Below are positions 1-7,406 of a stretch of 14,756 nt of DNA, in pieces (position 1 is the stretch's first letter; each line of letters begins with the position of its first letter). Source of the DNA: Actinomycetes bacterium (GTDB taxonomy: Bacteria; Actinomycetota; CALGFH01); contig JASLBL010000330.1 of the NCBI GenBank assembly GCA_030146615.1, positions 1-14,756 of the forward strand, given 5' to 3'. The position numbers and the translations under genes are program-made. Below the pieces are notes generated by a model, which saw only the letters and a list, made by a program, of their open reading frames with translations, did not search any database and was not told the origin of the DNA.

Positions 1-274
1 GCCGGGCGTCGTCGGCCAGGCCGATGGCGGTGGCCAGGGCCACGCCGGCGACCACCGCCGGCCGCAGCCCCTCGCCGAGCAGCAGCAGGGTGGCCAGGGT
101 GGCCGTCATCACGCCGAGGCCGCCGAGGACGGGGATGGGGACGGTGTGGATCTTGAGCCCGTCGGCGCCGGCGCCGGCCGGCGGTGGCCGGTCGACCAGG
201 CCGGTGGCCAGGCCGAGCCGGCGGGCTGCCCAGGTCAGGACGAGGGCGAGGGCGATGGCGATGAAGAATGGCAT
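1..274 (-). CDS. MraY/WecA-family undecaprenyl-phosphate sugar-1-phosphate transferase, N-terminal part
   Basis: Only the first 91 codons are present; the gene continues past the left edge. The family transfers a sugar-1-phosphate from a UDP-sugar to the lipid carrier in the membrane, the first step of cell-wall or surface-polysaccharide repeat-unit synthesis. The ATG at 274-272 opens a hydrophobic helix (residues 3-15, FFIAIALALVLTW). It is followed by the family's Lys-x-His...Pro-x-Pro-x-x-Gly-Gly signature (K41, H43, P46-P48, G51-G52), a second hydrophobic stretch (about 53-67), a third (about 73-86), and the Asp-Asp pair D88-D89 in GLADDAR, expected at the metal/nucleotide site. It overlaps the end of the upstream GT4-GNAT gene by 40 bp, so it is the next gene of the same operon. 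No strong ribosome-binding site precedes the ATG, so translational coupling is likely. The family assignment is firm. The sugar specificity (peptidoglycan MraY, WecA-like or capsule initiator) is not visible; the context favours a polysaccharide initiator. Confidence 0.85.
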   Translation of the reverse strand, partial: MPFFIAIALALVLTWAARRLGLATGLVDRPPPAGAGADGLKIHTVPIPVLGGLGVMTATLATLLLLGEGLRPAVVAGVALATAIGLADDAR

Positions 275-2055
275 GACCGGATCCAGACGTTGCTCGGGGT
301 TCCCTGGTGGACGGAGAGCTGACCGGCTGGCTGGAAGCCGACCTTCTCGTAGAAGCGGTTGGCGCCGGAGTTGGCCGCGCCGACCACGACCTTGACCTGG
401 CCGGCGCCCCTGGCCGCGAGGCCGTCGAGGACGCCGTCGGCCAGGGCCCGGCCGGTGCCGCCGACCCGGGCCGCCGGGGCGACGGCGATCGCCAGCAGTT
501 CGGCGTCGGGGAGGCTGGCCGTGGGCTCGCCGGCCTGGGCCGGGTAGCGGACGGTCTCCAGCAGCCGCCTGGCCATGGCCGGGCGGACCAGGCGGGGGGC
601 GGCGGCCAGGGCCGCGGCCGGCCCGTGGCGGACGGTGAAGCGCCGGTAGAAGCCCCCCACCGAGACCACCCCGGCGGCGAACCCGACCACCCCGTCGGGC
701 CCCTCGGCGACCAGCGCCACCGCCTCCGGGTCGCCGGCCAGGGCCACGTACAGCCGCCCCAGGAACCGCCGGCCCAGCGTGGGCAGGAACGCGTCCGGCA
801 TCCCCTCGGCGTGGAGCCGGGCCATGGCCGCGGCGTCGGCGGCGGTGGCGGGCCGGATGACCACCAGCTCGGGAGCCGGCCCGGGCCGGGCGGCCCTCGG
901 GTCACCAAGAAGGCGGCGGTAGGCGCCGACGACCTTCTCCGCCACCGCCTCCTCGCTGAACCGCTCCTGGGCTCGGCGCCTCGCCGCCTCGCCAAGGCGG
1001 GACCGGAGGGCCGGGTCGCTGGCGAGGCGCGAGATGGCGGCGGCCAGGGCCTCCGGGTCGCGGCGCGGGACCAGCAGGGCCTCGCGGTCGTGGCGGGCGA
1101 CCTCCCGGCAGCCGCGGATGTCGGTCAGGACCAGCGGCTTGGCCATGGCCGCGGCCTCGATGGCCGAGCGGGGCACGCCCTCGCGCCAGGAGGCGAGCAC
1201 GAACACGTCCATCACGGCCAGCAGGTCGTCGACGTCGTCGCGCCAGCCCGCGAAGCAGACGTCGGCGGCGGCCGCGGCCAGCTCGACCTCGGTGATGGCG
1301 TCGGCCTTGTCCAGGTCGGGGCCGCCCACGACCAGGAACCGCACCTGCGGGTGCCGGCGGCGTACCGCCCGGGCGGCGGCGAACAGCTCCCGGTAGCCCT
1401 TCTCGGCCACCAGCCGGCCCACCGCCCCCACGACCAGCGCGTCGGCGGGCACCCCGAGCTCGGCCCGGAGCGCGGCCGCCCGGTCGGGGTCGACCCGGTC
1501 GGGGTCGAACCGCTTGAGGTCGGTGCCGTTGCCGAGCAGCTCGCTGCGGCCGGCCGGGACCAGCCGGATGCGCCTGGCCCAGCGCAGGTCCTCCTCGCTC
1601 TGGTACAGCTCCAGGTCCGAGCAGCGGGCGGCCAGGCCCTCCAGGGCGAGCACCGGGACTCGCTTGGCCGGCCGGTCCTCGGGGGTGGCGTACAGGCCGT
1701 GGACGGTGTTGACGACCAGCGGCACCCGGGCCAGCCGGGCCGCGACCCGACCGATCACCCCCGGCTTGGGGTTGTGGGTGTGGAGCAGGTCGAAGCGCTC
1801 GCGCCGCAGCAGCCGCACCAGCTCGGCGAAGGCCCGCAGGTCGGCCCCGAGGTTCCAGCTCCGGGTGGCGTTGCGCCAGGCCACATGCCGGATCCCGGCC
1901 GCCTCGATGGCGGCGGTGTTGGGCCCGGGGGCGCTGATGCCGGTGACCTGGTACCCCTCCTCGCGCAGCCGCGTGAGCTGGCCGAGGAGCAGGTAGCGCA
2001 GGGTCAGGTCGGTGGTGGTGAGGTGCGCGACCCGGACCGGAGGAGGGGCGCTCAC
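235..2055 (-). CDS. GT4 glycosyltransferase fused to a C-terminal GNAT acetyltransferase
   Basis: A 606-residue two-domain protein. Residues 8-385 form a GT4 (GT-B fold) retaining glycosyltransferase: an N-terminal half with HTHNPKPG (92-99) and NTVHG (116-120), then the nucleotide-sugar half with VGRLVAEKG (212-220) and the EX7E motif EGVPRSAIE (292-300). A short Pro/Ala linker (386-396) leads to a GNAT domain (about 398-595) with the acetyl-CoA motif region LLAIAV (520-525) and RVGGTG (530-535), then NSGANRFYEKVGF (562-574). It probably adds one sugar to the lipid-linked repeat unit and acetylates a sugar; substrates are unknown. I chose the GTG at 2055 because it forms a GTGA overlap with the stop of the upstream deacetylase and has GGAGG five bases before it. 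An in-frame ATG at 2067 is the alternative. The last dozen residues (CHSSSPSPSPSS) lie in the overlap with the next gene and look like a by-product of that overlap. Confidence 0.88.
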   Translation of the reverse strand: MSAPPPVRVAHLTTTDLTLRYLLLGQLTRLREEGYQVTGISAPGPNTAAIEAAGIRHVAWRNATRSWNLGADLRAFAELVRLLRRERFDLLHTHNPKPGVIGRVAARLARVPLVVNTVHGLYATPEDRPAKRVPVLALEGLAARCSDLELYQSEEDLRWARRIRLVPAGRSELLGNGTDLKRFDPDRVDPDRAAALRAELGVPADALVVGAVGRLVAEKGYRELFAAARAVRRRHPQVRFLVVGGPDLDKADAITEVELAAAAADVCFAGWRDDVDDLLAVMDVFVLASWREGVPRSAIEAAAMAKPLVLTDIRGCREVARHDREALLVPRRDPEALAAAISRLASDPALRSRLGEAARRRAQERFSEEAVAEKVVGAYRRLLGDPRAARPGPAPELVVIRPATAADAAAMARLHAEGMPDAFLPTLGRRFLGRLYVALAGDPEAVALVAEGPDGVVGFAAGVVSVGGFYRRFTVRHGPAAALAAAPRLVRPAMARRLLETVRYPAQAGEPTASLPDAELLAIAVAPAARVGGTGRALADGVLDGLAARGAGQVKVVVGAANSGANRFYEKVGFQPAGQLSVHQGTPSNVWIRSCHSSSPSPSPSS

Positions 2056-2843
2056 TGCCGCCTCCATGGCCCGCGGCCGAGCAGGCGGTAGGCGAGGGCC
2101 TCGCCGTCCAGGCGGCCCTGGAGCTTGGCCCGGAAGAAGGCCAGGCCGTCGCTGGCCAGCAGCGGGGACCGGCCGAGGCGCCAGGGGTCGGTGGTCCCGG
2201 CCCGGTTGGTCCGCCAGGCGTCGAGCGCGGCCGAGTCGAACAGCTCCCTGGCCAGCCGGTCGGCGGCCGGCGAGCCGACCGCCCACGGGTAGGCGAAGTG
2301 GCGGCAGGCGACCCCGAGGCGGTCCTCGATCAGGCCGCGGGAGCGGGTCATCTGGTCCCGGCAGACGTGCTCGGGGGCGCGGGCCAGGTCGACGTGGCCG
2401 TGGGTGTGCGAGCCGACGGTGACCAGCCCGGTGGCGACCGCCTCGGCCAGCTGGGACCAGGTGAGGGCGTCGGGGTCGTCGGGCCCGTCCCCCTCCCCGG
2501 CGACCAGCCCGGTGGCCAGGTACAGCACGGCCGGGACCCGGTGGCGGACCAGCAGCGGCAGCACCGTGTCATAGAAGTCCCGGTAGCCGTCGTCGACGCT
2601 GACCACCACCCCACCCTCGGGGTCGCCGGCCACCGCCTGGTCCAGGGTCAGCACCCGGTCCTGGGTGGCCATGACCTCGAGCTGGCGCTCGAACAGGGCC
2701 GGCGGCATGTCGATCTCGCCCCCCGCCCCCACCACCCGGTGGTACAGCAGCACGACCACGTCGCCGGGCCGCCGCCCGGTGACCATGCCACCGGGCAGGA
2801 CGGCCGCCTTGACGGCCTTACGCGCGAACGAGCTGACCGGCAT
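2052..2843 (-). CDS. Polysaccharide deacetylase (NodB homology domain)
   Basis: A 263-residue protein of the carbohydrate esterase 4 / NodB family, which removes N- or O-acetyl groups from polysaccharides using a divalent metal. The NodB motifs are visible: VSVDDGYRD (81-89), whose first Asp of the DDG is the usual catalytic base; GSHTHGH (144-150), matching the H(S/T)xxH metal site with H146 and H150; and FAYPWA (183-188), corresponding to the arginine/proline motif. VVVLLYHRV (29-37) is the usual first strand of this family. No convincing signal peptide is present, so it may act in the cytoplasm on lipid-linked intermediates or leave by another route. The ATG at 2843 has GGAGG four bases upstream and lies 26 bp inside the end of the preceding membrane-protein gene. 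Its stop overlaps the GTG of the following glycosyltransferase. The tight overlaps place it in the polysaccharide operon. The family is clear; the substrate is inferred only from context. Confidence 0.9.
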   Translation of the reverse strand: MPVSSFARKAVKAAVLPGGMVTGRRPGDVVVLLYHRVVGAGGEIDMPPALFERQLEVMATQDRVLTLDQAVAGDPEGGVVVSVDDGYRDFYDTVLPLLVRHRVPAVLYLATGLVAGEGDGPDDPDALTWSQLAEAVATGLVTVGSHTHGHVDLARAPEHVCRDQMTRSRGLIEDRLGVACRHFAYPWAVGSPAADRLARELFDSAALDAWRTNRAGTTDPWRLGRSPLLASDGLAFFRAKLQGRLDGEALAYRLLGRGPWRRQ

Positions 2844-4212
2844 CGGCCCTCCGGATCGGTTGGCTGGCGGTGGTGGTCGCCGGCGTCCTCGCCCGGCGCG
2901 AACGAACCCCAGGGACGGCCAGCAGCACCAGGAAGAACGGCAGCAGCTGGCAGCGTTCGCGGGCCAGGATCCCGAAGTTGCCGATGCTCGAGAAGGCGAC
3001 GATGAACAGCAGCCCGTACACGACCACGAAGGTCACGTACGGCAGCCGCCGGAAGCTCCGCACCGCCCGCCCCATCGGCCGGATCCGCCGCAGGGTCAGC
3101 ACCAGCAGCACGGTGCTCTCCAGCGCCGTGATCAGCACCTGGATGCTGTTGGCCTCGAACAGGAAGGGCCGGAACAGGATGGTCACCAGCGCCAACGGCA
3201 GCTGTGCCGGGGAGATGCCGGGCTGCGGCGTACCGAAGCTGGACCCGCCCTGCTCGGTCCGCTCCCGGTTCTCGGTGAGGACCGACGCCACCCCGTCCTC
3301 CGGGTCGAGCCCGCTCTGCTTCAGGAACGTGCTCGTCTGGCTCAGCAGGACGGCGGCCAGCACGACCACCGCGGCCAGGCCGAGCAGCTTCATCGCCGCC
3401 GCCTGCCAGCCGGCCCGGGATCGGGTCCGCCCGACCATGTACGCGACGGCGAGGCCGAGGCCGACCATCCCGGCCACGTGCGGCCGGACGAGTGCCGCCA
3501 GCCACAGGGCGGTGCCGGCGATGACCGCGCCGCGCAGCACCCGGCCGGTGACGATCCTGGCCACACCGTAGGCAGCCAGACCGAGGGTGAACAGCATCCA
3601 GGCGTCCTTGCCGACGCTGGAGGGCCAGTAGAGCAGTGACGGCAGGAAGAACAGCAGGTAGGCGTAGCTGCGGTGGTTCCCGCCGGGCAGCGCGATGGTG
3701 AAGGCCCGGTACGCGTAGAAGACGCCCCAGAAGGCCAGCCAGCCGAACAGCAGGTACCCGGCGAAGATGTTGGGGCCGATCACCGTGTACACCAGGCTGG
3801 TGAAGAACGGGACGAAGTTGGTGCCGCTCAGCGAGGTCAGCCCGGTGTCGAAGTTGCCACTCCGGTACTGCTCGGAGAGACCGGCGGCGATCTCGTGGTA
3901 GAGGGCCGAGTCGACCAGCCCACCGTAGATCTCGAACGAGACGTAGTAGCGGACCAGCGATCCGACCAGCTTGAGGAGCAGGGCCAGGAGCAGCAGCTGG
4001 AACAGCCGCCGGTCCTGGTCCCGGGCCGCCTGCCTGGCCAGGGCCGGAGCGGTGGCGGCGAGCAGGATCGGGACCAGGAACAGCACCACCCAGATGCTGT
4101 CCACGCGCAGCGACCACAACAGCAGGAGGCCGAGCACGGTCACCGCCGCCCCGAGCAGGCTGCTGCCGGCGATGACCCGCATGCGGGTCTGGACCGGAGC
4201 CAACGGCGGCAC
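2818..4212 (-). CDS. Polytopic membrane protein, possible Wzy-like polymerase or GT-C enzyme
   Basis: A 464-residue integral membrane protein with about a dozen hydrophobic segments (roughly 12-34, 40-58, 70-88, 134-175 as two, 182-196, 200-220, 228-262 as two, 273-291, 340-375 as two, 391-412, 422-436). A larger hydrophilic loop lies between the first segments and the core (about 89-133, with YHEIAAG near 105) and another at 292-335. A conserved-looking patch, LPSLLYWPSSVGKDA, lies at 190-204, and RERCQLLPFF at 418-427 precedes the last helix. Size, topology and place in a cluster with a flippase and glycosyltransferases fit an O-antigen/capsule polymerase (Wzy) or a GT-C glycosyltransferase, but I see no decisive motif, so the function is inference. 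The GTG at 4212 starts two bases after the stop of the upstream acyltransferase; an ATG at 4182 is an alternative. Its end overlaps the deacetylase start. Confidence 0.75.
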   Translation of the reverse strand: MPPLAPVQTRMRVIAGSSLLGAAVTVLGLLLLWSLRVDSIWVVLFLVPILLAATAPALARQAARDQDRRLFQLLLLALLLKLVGSLVRYYVSFEIYGGLVDSALYHEIAAGLSEQYRSGNFDTGLTSLSGTNFVPFFTSLVYTVIGPNIFAGYLLFGWLAFWGVFYAYRAFTIALPGGNHRSYAYLLFFLPSLLYWPSSVGKDAWMLFTLGLAAYGVARIVTGRVLRGAVIAGTALWLAALVRPHVAGMVGLGLAVAYMVGRTRSRAGWQAAAMKLLGLAAVVVLAAVLLSQTSTFLKQSGLDPEDGVASVLTENRERTEQGGSSFGTPQPGISPAQLPLALVTILFRPFLFEANSIQVLITALESTVLLVLTLRRIRPMGRAVRSFRRLPYVTFVVVYGLLFIVAFSSIGNFGILARERCQLLPFFLVLLAVPGVRSRRARTPATTTASQPIRRADAGQLVRA

Positions 4213-4214
4213 GG

Positions 4215-5225
4215 TCAGAACACCTCGAGGTCGCCCAGGGAGAGCGCCCAGGCACCCAGGGTCGTCGGGTCGGGCTCGAGGCCGTCGCGCAGCGGCTTGA
4301 CGACGAAGGAGATGCCGCCGGGGACGGGCAGGAACCCGGCCGCCGCCCCGGTCAGCGCCGGGGCGCGAAGGGTGAGGTGGTCCACCTCGGCCGCCCTGGC
4401 CACCTTGGCCAGAAGCCGCCGGGCGGTGAGCCGGTCGCCGTCGGGGACGAGCACCTCGGCCACGGTGGTCTCCCACAGCCCGCCCCGCGGCCGCACCCGG
4501 AACAGGGCCACCCCGCGCAGGCCGCCGGTGTCCTCCTCGGCCACGCCGGCGTAGTCGAGCAGCGGCGCGGCCCCGTAGCGCCAGCGCAGGTAGCCGACGT
4601 CCCTGGGCGTGCTCAGCCGCCCGCCGGACGGGCGCAGCCGTGCCAGCAGGCCGGCGACGTCGGCCTCCCGCTCCAGCACCCGCGCCGCCGGCTCGGCGTG
4701 GACGGGCGGCCGGGCCCGAGGCTGGGCGGCCGGCCGTCGCAGCCCGCGGGCGAAGGCGACGGGCCGCCGGACCCGGAGTGAGACCGGGACCCGGCCGACC
4801 TCGCGCCAGCCCAGCTTCAGGTAGCCGGGCCGGCTGGCGTCATTGGGCGTGTTGAACACCAGGTCGACCTGGCCGGCCAGGGCCTCGAGGGCGGCCCTGG
4901 TGAGTCTCGAGAACACCCCCATGCCCTGGTACTCGGGGTGGGTGGCGGTGTCGACGGCGCGGACCGCGGCCAGCTGGCGCCCGTCCACCGTGAAGCGCCA
5001 GCGCATGAACGCGCGGAGCCCGACGATCCGGTCGTCGGCCTCGGCCAGGAGCATGAACGACGTCCCGAACGGGTTGCCGAGATGCTTCCAGCGAAAGAAC
5101 TCGGCCGGGCGACGACCGGCCGGCCCGCCGCCGAGCGTCTGCTCGAGCAAGGCGAGCACCGCCGCCTCGTCCCCGGTCTCGAACGGCCGGATCGTGATCG
5201 TCGACCCGGTCTCCGCCCGCTTCAA
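4215..5225 (-). CDS. GNAT-family acyltransferase with two GNAT-like halves
   Basis: A 336-residue protein. The N-terminal half is a GNAT domain (about 10-150): TIRPFETGDEAAV (11-23) as the first strand and helix, FFRWKHLGNPFG (43-54), AVRAVDTATHPEYQGMGV (87-104) carrying the acetyl-CoA-binding Q-x-x-G region, then FNTPNDASRPGYLKLGW (124-140). The C-terminal half (about 180-336) repeats the layout weakly, with YLRWRYGAAP (212-221) echoing FFRWKHLGNP, and ends in LSLGDLEVF. Such proteins occur in surface-polysaccharide clusters and could transfer an acetyl or other acyl group to an amino sugar; the substrate is unknown. The start is a TTG at 5225. It is the first possible start after an in-frame TAG eight codons upstream, and a GAGGGGGG tract lies just before it. 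It is the first gene of the compact minus-strand operon; the next gene begins two bases after its stop. Confidence 0.8.
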   Translation of the reverse strand: MKRAETGSTITIRPFETGDEAAVLALLEQTLGGGPAGRRPAEFFRWKHLGNPFGTSFMLLAEADDRIVGLRAFMRWRFTVDGRQLAAVRAVDTATHPEYQGMGVFSRLTRAALEALAGQVDLVFNTPNDASRPGYLKLGWREVGRVPVSLRVRRPVAFARGLRRPAAQPRARPPVHAEPAARVLEREADVAGLLARLRPSGGRLSTPRDVGYLRWRYGAAPLLDYAGVAEEDTGGLRGVALFRVRPRGGLWETTVAEVLVPDGDRLTARRLLAKVARAAEVDHLTLRAPALTGAAAGFLPVPGGISFVVKPLRDGLEPDPTTLGAWALSLGDLEVF

Positions 5226-5340
5226 GTCGCCCCCCTCAGGCCAGCCCGCCTACCTGGGGAAAGACTGGTCCAAGCGGGCGCATCAGCCCAGGTGCATCGG
5301 CCCTACGGCCCCTACGTCACGGCGACCATCCCGGGTACGT
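5226..5340. other. Intergenic region with an inverted repeat, possible operon promoter or hairpin
   Basis: This gap separates the G8-protein gene from the acyltransferase gene, both on the minus strand. It holds a perfect 7-bp inverted repeat, ACCTGGG (5252-5258) and CCCAGGT (5287-5293), with a 28-base loop. A competing 6-bp pair, GCCCGC (5244-5249) with GCGGGC (5274-5279), is also present. No T-run follows, so it is not a clear intrinsic terminator. I found no convincing -35/-10 pair. It may house the promoter of the downstream operon or an attenuating structure. Confidence 0.25.
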
Positions 5341-7344
5341 TCAGGCGATTCTGGCGTTCCAGGCAGGCTGGAACGAGCCGGTTGGGCCTTCCGGGTGGCC
5401 GAGTCGGCCGTCCTCGGTCTGGACGACTGTCTCCGGGTGGGAGGAGGCGTCGAACCAGTAGCGGTTGCCCTGGTAGCGGTTGCCGTCAAGGCGCCATCTG
5501 GTCATGTAGGGCCCATAGTCGTGGAAGTCGAAGCTGATGGCGACGCATGCCTTGCGGGCGCCGCGGAAGACGTTGCCGGTGACCTGGCCGACGGAGTTCG
5601 GGGACTCCACGACGGACCGGCCGGCCAGGATGCAGGCGTAGTCGGTCAGGCCGCGGGCGTCCATCACCGAGTCGACCAGGTGCTGGGGGGTCTCCTGCCC
5701 GTGGCTGTTGGGGTCGCTGGGGTCGCGCTGCCCTGACTCGGCCCAGCCGAAGAACTGGGTTTCGGCGTTCTCCACGAGCACGCACCGCTCGAAGTGGTTG
5801 TTGTCGCCATAGGAGCCGTTGAAGATCCCGGATCCGCCGTTGCGGTAGGCGACGAAGTCGAACACGGTGTGGTGGCGGGCCGTCACCTGCCACCAGAAGA
5901 TGCCGTGCCTGGCGTTGTTGTGGGCGACGTTGTCGCGGAAGTCCCACAGGCCGGGGCCTTCCTGGTTCTCGCCCCACTGGAACCCGGAGGCGCTGGCGCT
6001 GCCCTGGACGCCGACGGCCACACAGCCCCGGCAGACGTTGCCGGTGCCACGCCCGAGGGCGAACCCGGTGAGGTCGTGGCCCTCGTAGTCGGGCTCGTAG
6101 CGGACGAGCGCGGCCACGCACCGTTCGTAGCGGATGTCGTTGGAGATGGTGCCCGGGTCGGTGGCGCCGCCGGTGGTGGTCCCAGGCGGTCCGTCCCACC
6201 AGTAGGCGTGCTCGAGCACGTCGTAGGCCACACAGTCCCGGAAGCTGACCCCGTGGGACTCGTGGGCGACGAAGGCGTGGGAGCCGGCGTCGCGGACCAC
6301 CACGCCCTCCACCACCGAGCCGCGCGAGCCGTTGTCGCACATGTGGAAGTGGAGCGGGTACCTGCCCTTGACGAACGCGGTGACCGGGCCGCTGGCGTCG
6401 TTGCGGCTGAACTTGCGCGGGCCCAGGTGGCGGAGCTCGGCCGACCTGAGCGACTGCGGCCGGCTGGAGCGGACGAAGACGTGGGCGCGGCGGCCGGCCA
6501 CGCCCTCGATGCCGACGTTGCGCGTCAGGTTCAGGACCTCGGCGGTCTGGACCCGGCCGCTGCCGACATCGGCGCCGAGGTCGGCGGCCGGGTGGACGTG
6601 GGCGGTCGGCTGGTCCAGGGTGACCGACCGCCCGTTGATGGACCGGATGCGGGCCCGGTCGAAGGCGGTCGCGTGGCCGGGGGCGGAAGGGCTCTGGGTG
6701 GGGGCCAGGACGAGCTCGTCCCCTGGCCGCCAGCCGGCCGGGTCGGCCTGGAGGGTGATCGTCCGGGTGCCCCGGTCGACGGCCCCGGCGACCCGGGTCC
6801 AGGCCAGCTTGGGCGCGCCTGCCAGGTCGAGGACACCCTTGTCCATCACCCACAGGCCGACGTCGGTGGGCTCCACCTCCATGGTGCTTCCGACCGCCTT
6901 GGCCTCGTCGGCCCCGGTGAAGACCAGGCGGTGGCGGACCTCAGCCGAAGCCGGGCGCATGACCAGGCGCCCGCGGACGACGACGTTGCCGGCGCTGTCC
7001 AGGCGGCGGCTGGCCCGCGGGTCGAAGATCAGCCGCCCACCCGGCTCCACGGTCACGCCCGCGACCCGGGTGTCGACGTCGAGCGTGATGGGCCTGGTGA
7101 CCACGGCCACCGTGTCCGGCCCCGGCACGCCGCCGCGCCAGGACGCCGGGTCGCTCCAGCGGGCGGTGGCCGCCCGGGCCGCGGCCGGGGCCGAGGTGGT
7201 GGGGGCCGTGGTCGTGGAGGTGGCCTGAGCGGCGACGGGCCGCTGGGCGGCCCCGTCCCCCCGGGCACGGATCGCCAGGGCCACGGCGCCGGCGCCGGCG
7301 GCGCCGCCGAGGGCCAGGAAGGTCCGCCGGGTAACATGCTTCAT
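5341..7344 (-). CDS. Tat-exported G8-domain / right-handed parallel beta-helix protein
   Basis: A 667-residue protein with a twin-arginine signal: TRRTFLA (5-11) followed by a hydrophobic Ala/Gly/Leu stretch to about residue 26, then a Thr/Ala/Pro-rich linker (38-61). Residues 62 to about 190 look like a G8 domain: WSDPASWRGGVPGP (63-76) with the paired Trp, then a run of beta strands around VTVEPGGRLIF (97-107). The remainder (about 270-610) has short beta/turn repeats with many Asn and Gly, typical of a right-handed parallel beta-helix, and contains GRYPLHFHMCDN (327-338). G8 domains occur in CEMIP/TMEM2-type hyaluronan-degrading or -binding proteins and in PKHD1, so binding or cleavage of an extracellular polysaccharide is a reasonable inference, not shown. 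The ATG at 7344 has GGAGG six bases upstream. It diverges from a GT2 gene. Many cysteines (336, 371, 409, 438, 441, 521, 571, 600) could form disulfides outside the cell. Confidence 0.82.
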   Translation of the reverse strand: MKHVTRRTFLALGGAAGAGAVALAIRARGDGAAQRPVAAQATSTTTAPTTSAPAAARAATARWSDPASWRGGVPGPDTVAVVTRPITLDVDTRVAGVTVEPGGRLIFDPRASRRLDSAGNVVVRGRLVMRPASAEVRHRLVFTGADEAKAVGSTMEVEPTDVGLWVMDKGVLDLAGAPKLAWTRVAGAVDRGTRTITLQADPAGWRPGDELVLAPTQSPSAPGHATAFDRARIRSINGRSVTLDQPTAHVHPAADLGADVGSGRVQTAEVLNLTRNVGIEGVAGRRAHVFVRSSRPQSLRSAELRHLGPRKFSRNDASGPVTAFVKGRYPLHFHMCDNGSRGSVVEGVVVRDAGSHAFVAHESHGVSFRDCVAYDVLEHAYWWDGPPGTTTGGATDPGTISNDIRYERCVAALVRYEPDYEGHDLTGFALGRGTGNVCRGCVAVGVQGSASASGFQWGENQEGPGLWDFRDNVAHNNARHGIFWWQVTARHHTVFDFVAYRNGGSGIFNGSYGDNNHFERCVLVENAETQFFGWAESGQRDPSDPNSHGQETPQHLVDSVMDARGLTDYACILAGRSVVESPNSVGQVTGNVFRGARKACVAISFDFHDYGPYMTRWRLDGNRYQGNRYWFDASSHPETVVQTEDGRLGHPEGPTGSFQPAWNARIA

Positions 7345-7406
7345 GCCGCGCCTCCGCAGAGTCCGGGGAACGGTAACCGGCTGGTCTTGTCACCGAGGGG
7401 GGCGGG
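7345..7406. promoter_or_regulatory. Divergent intergenic region between the G8-protein gene and a GT2 gene
   Basis: These 62 bases must hold the 5' signals of both divergent genes if each has its own promoter. Ribosome-binding sites are visible at both ends: GGAGG at 7351-7355 read on the minus strand, and GAGGGGGG at 7395-7402 on the plus strand. A small palindromic element, GGTAACC (7372-7378), lies in the middle and might be an operator. I see no clear -35/-10 boxes. Confidence 0.35.

Noticed and set aside
307..2091. Long plus-strand open frame opposite the GT4-GNAT gene
   Set aside because: It is antisense to a gene with clear motifs, and its translation is low-complexity Gly/Pro/Arg/His-rich, as expected from the opposite strand of GC-rich coding DNA.
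2648..4255. Minus-strand 535-codon frame overlapping the membrane protein and deacetylase
   Set aside because: The sequence is Arg/Pro/Gly-rich without domain features, while the other frame of the same strand gives clear membrane helices and NodB motifs.
5268..5273. TTGGAC on the minus strand as a -35 box for the acyltransferase operon
   Set aside because: No TANNNT-like -10 box is found at 16-18 bases from it.
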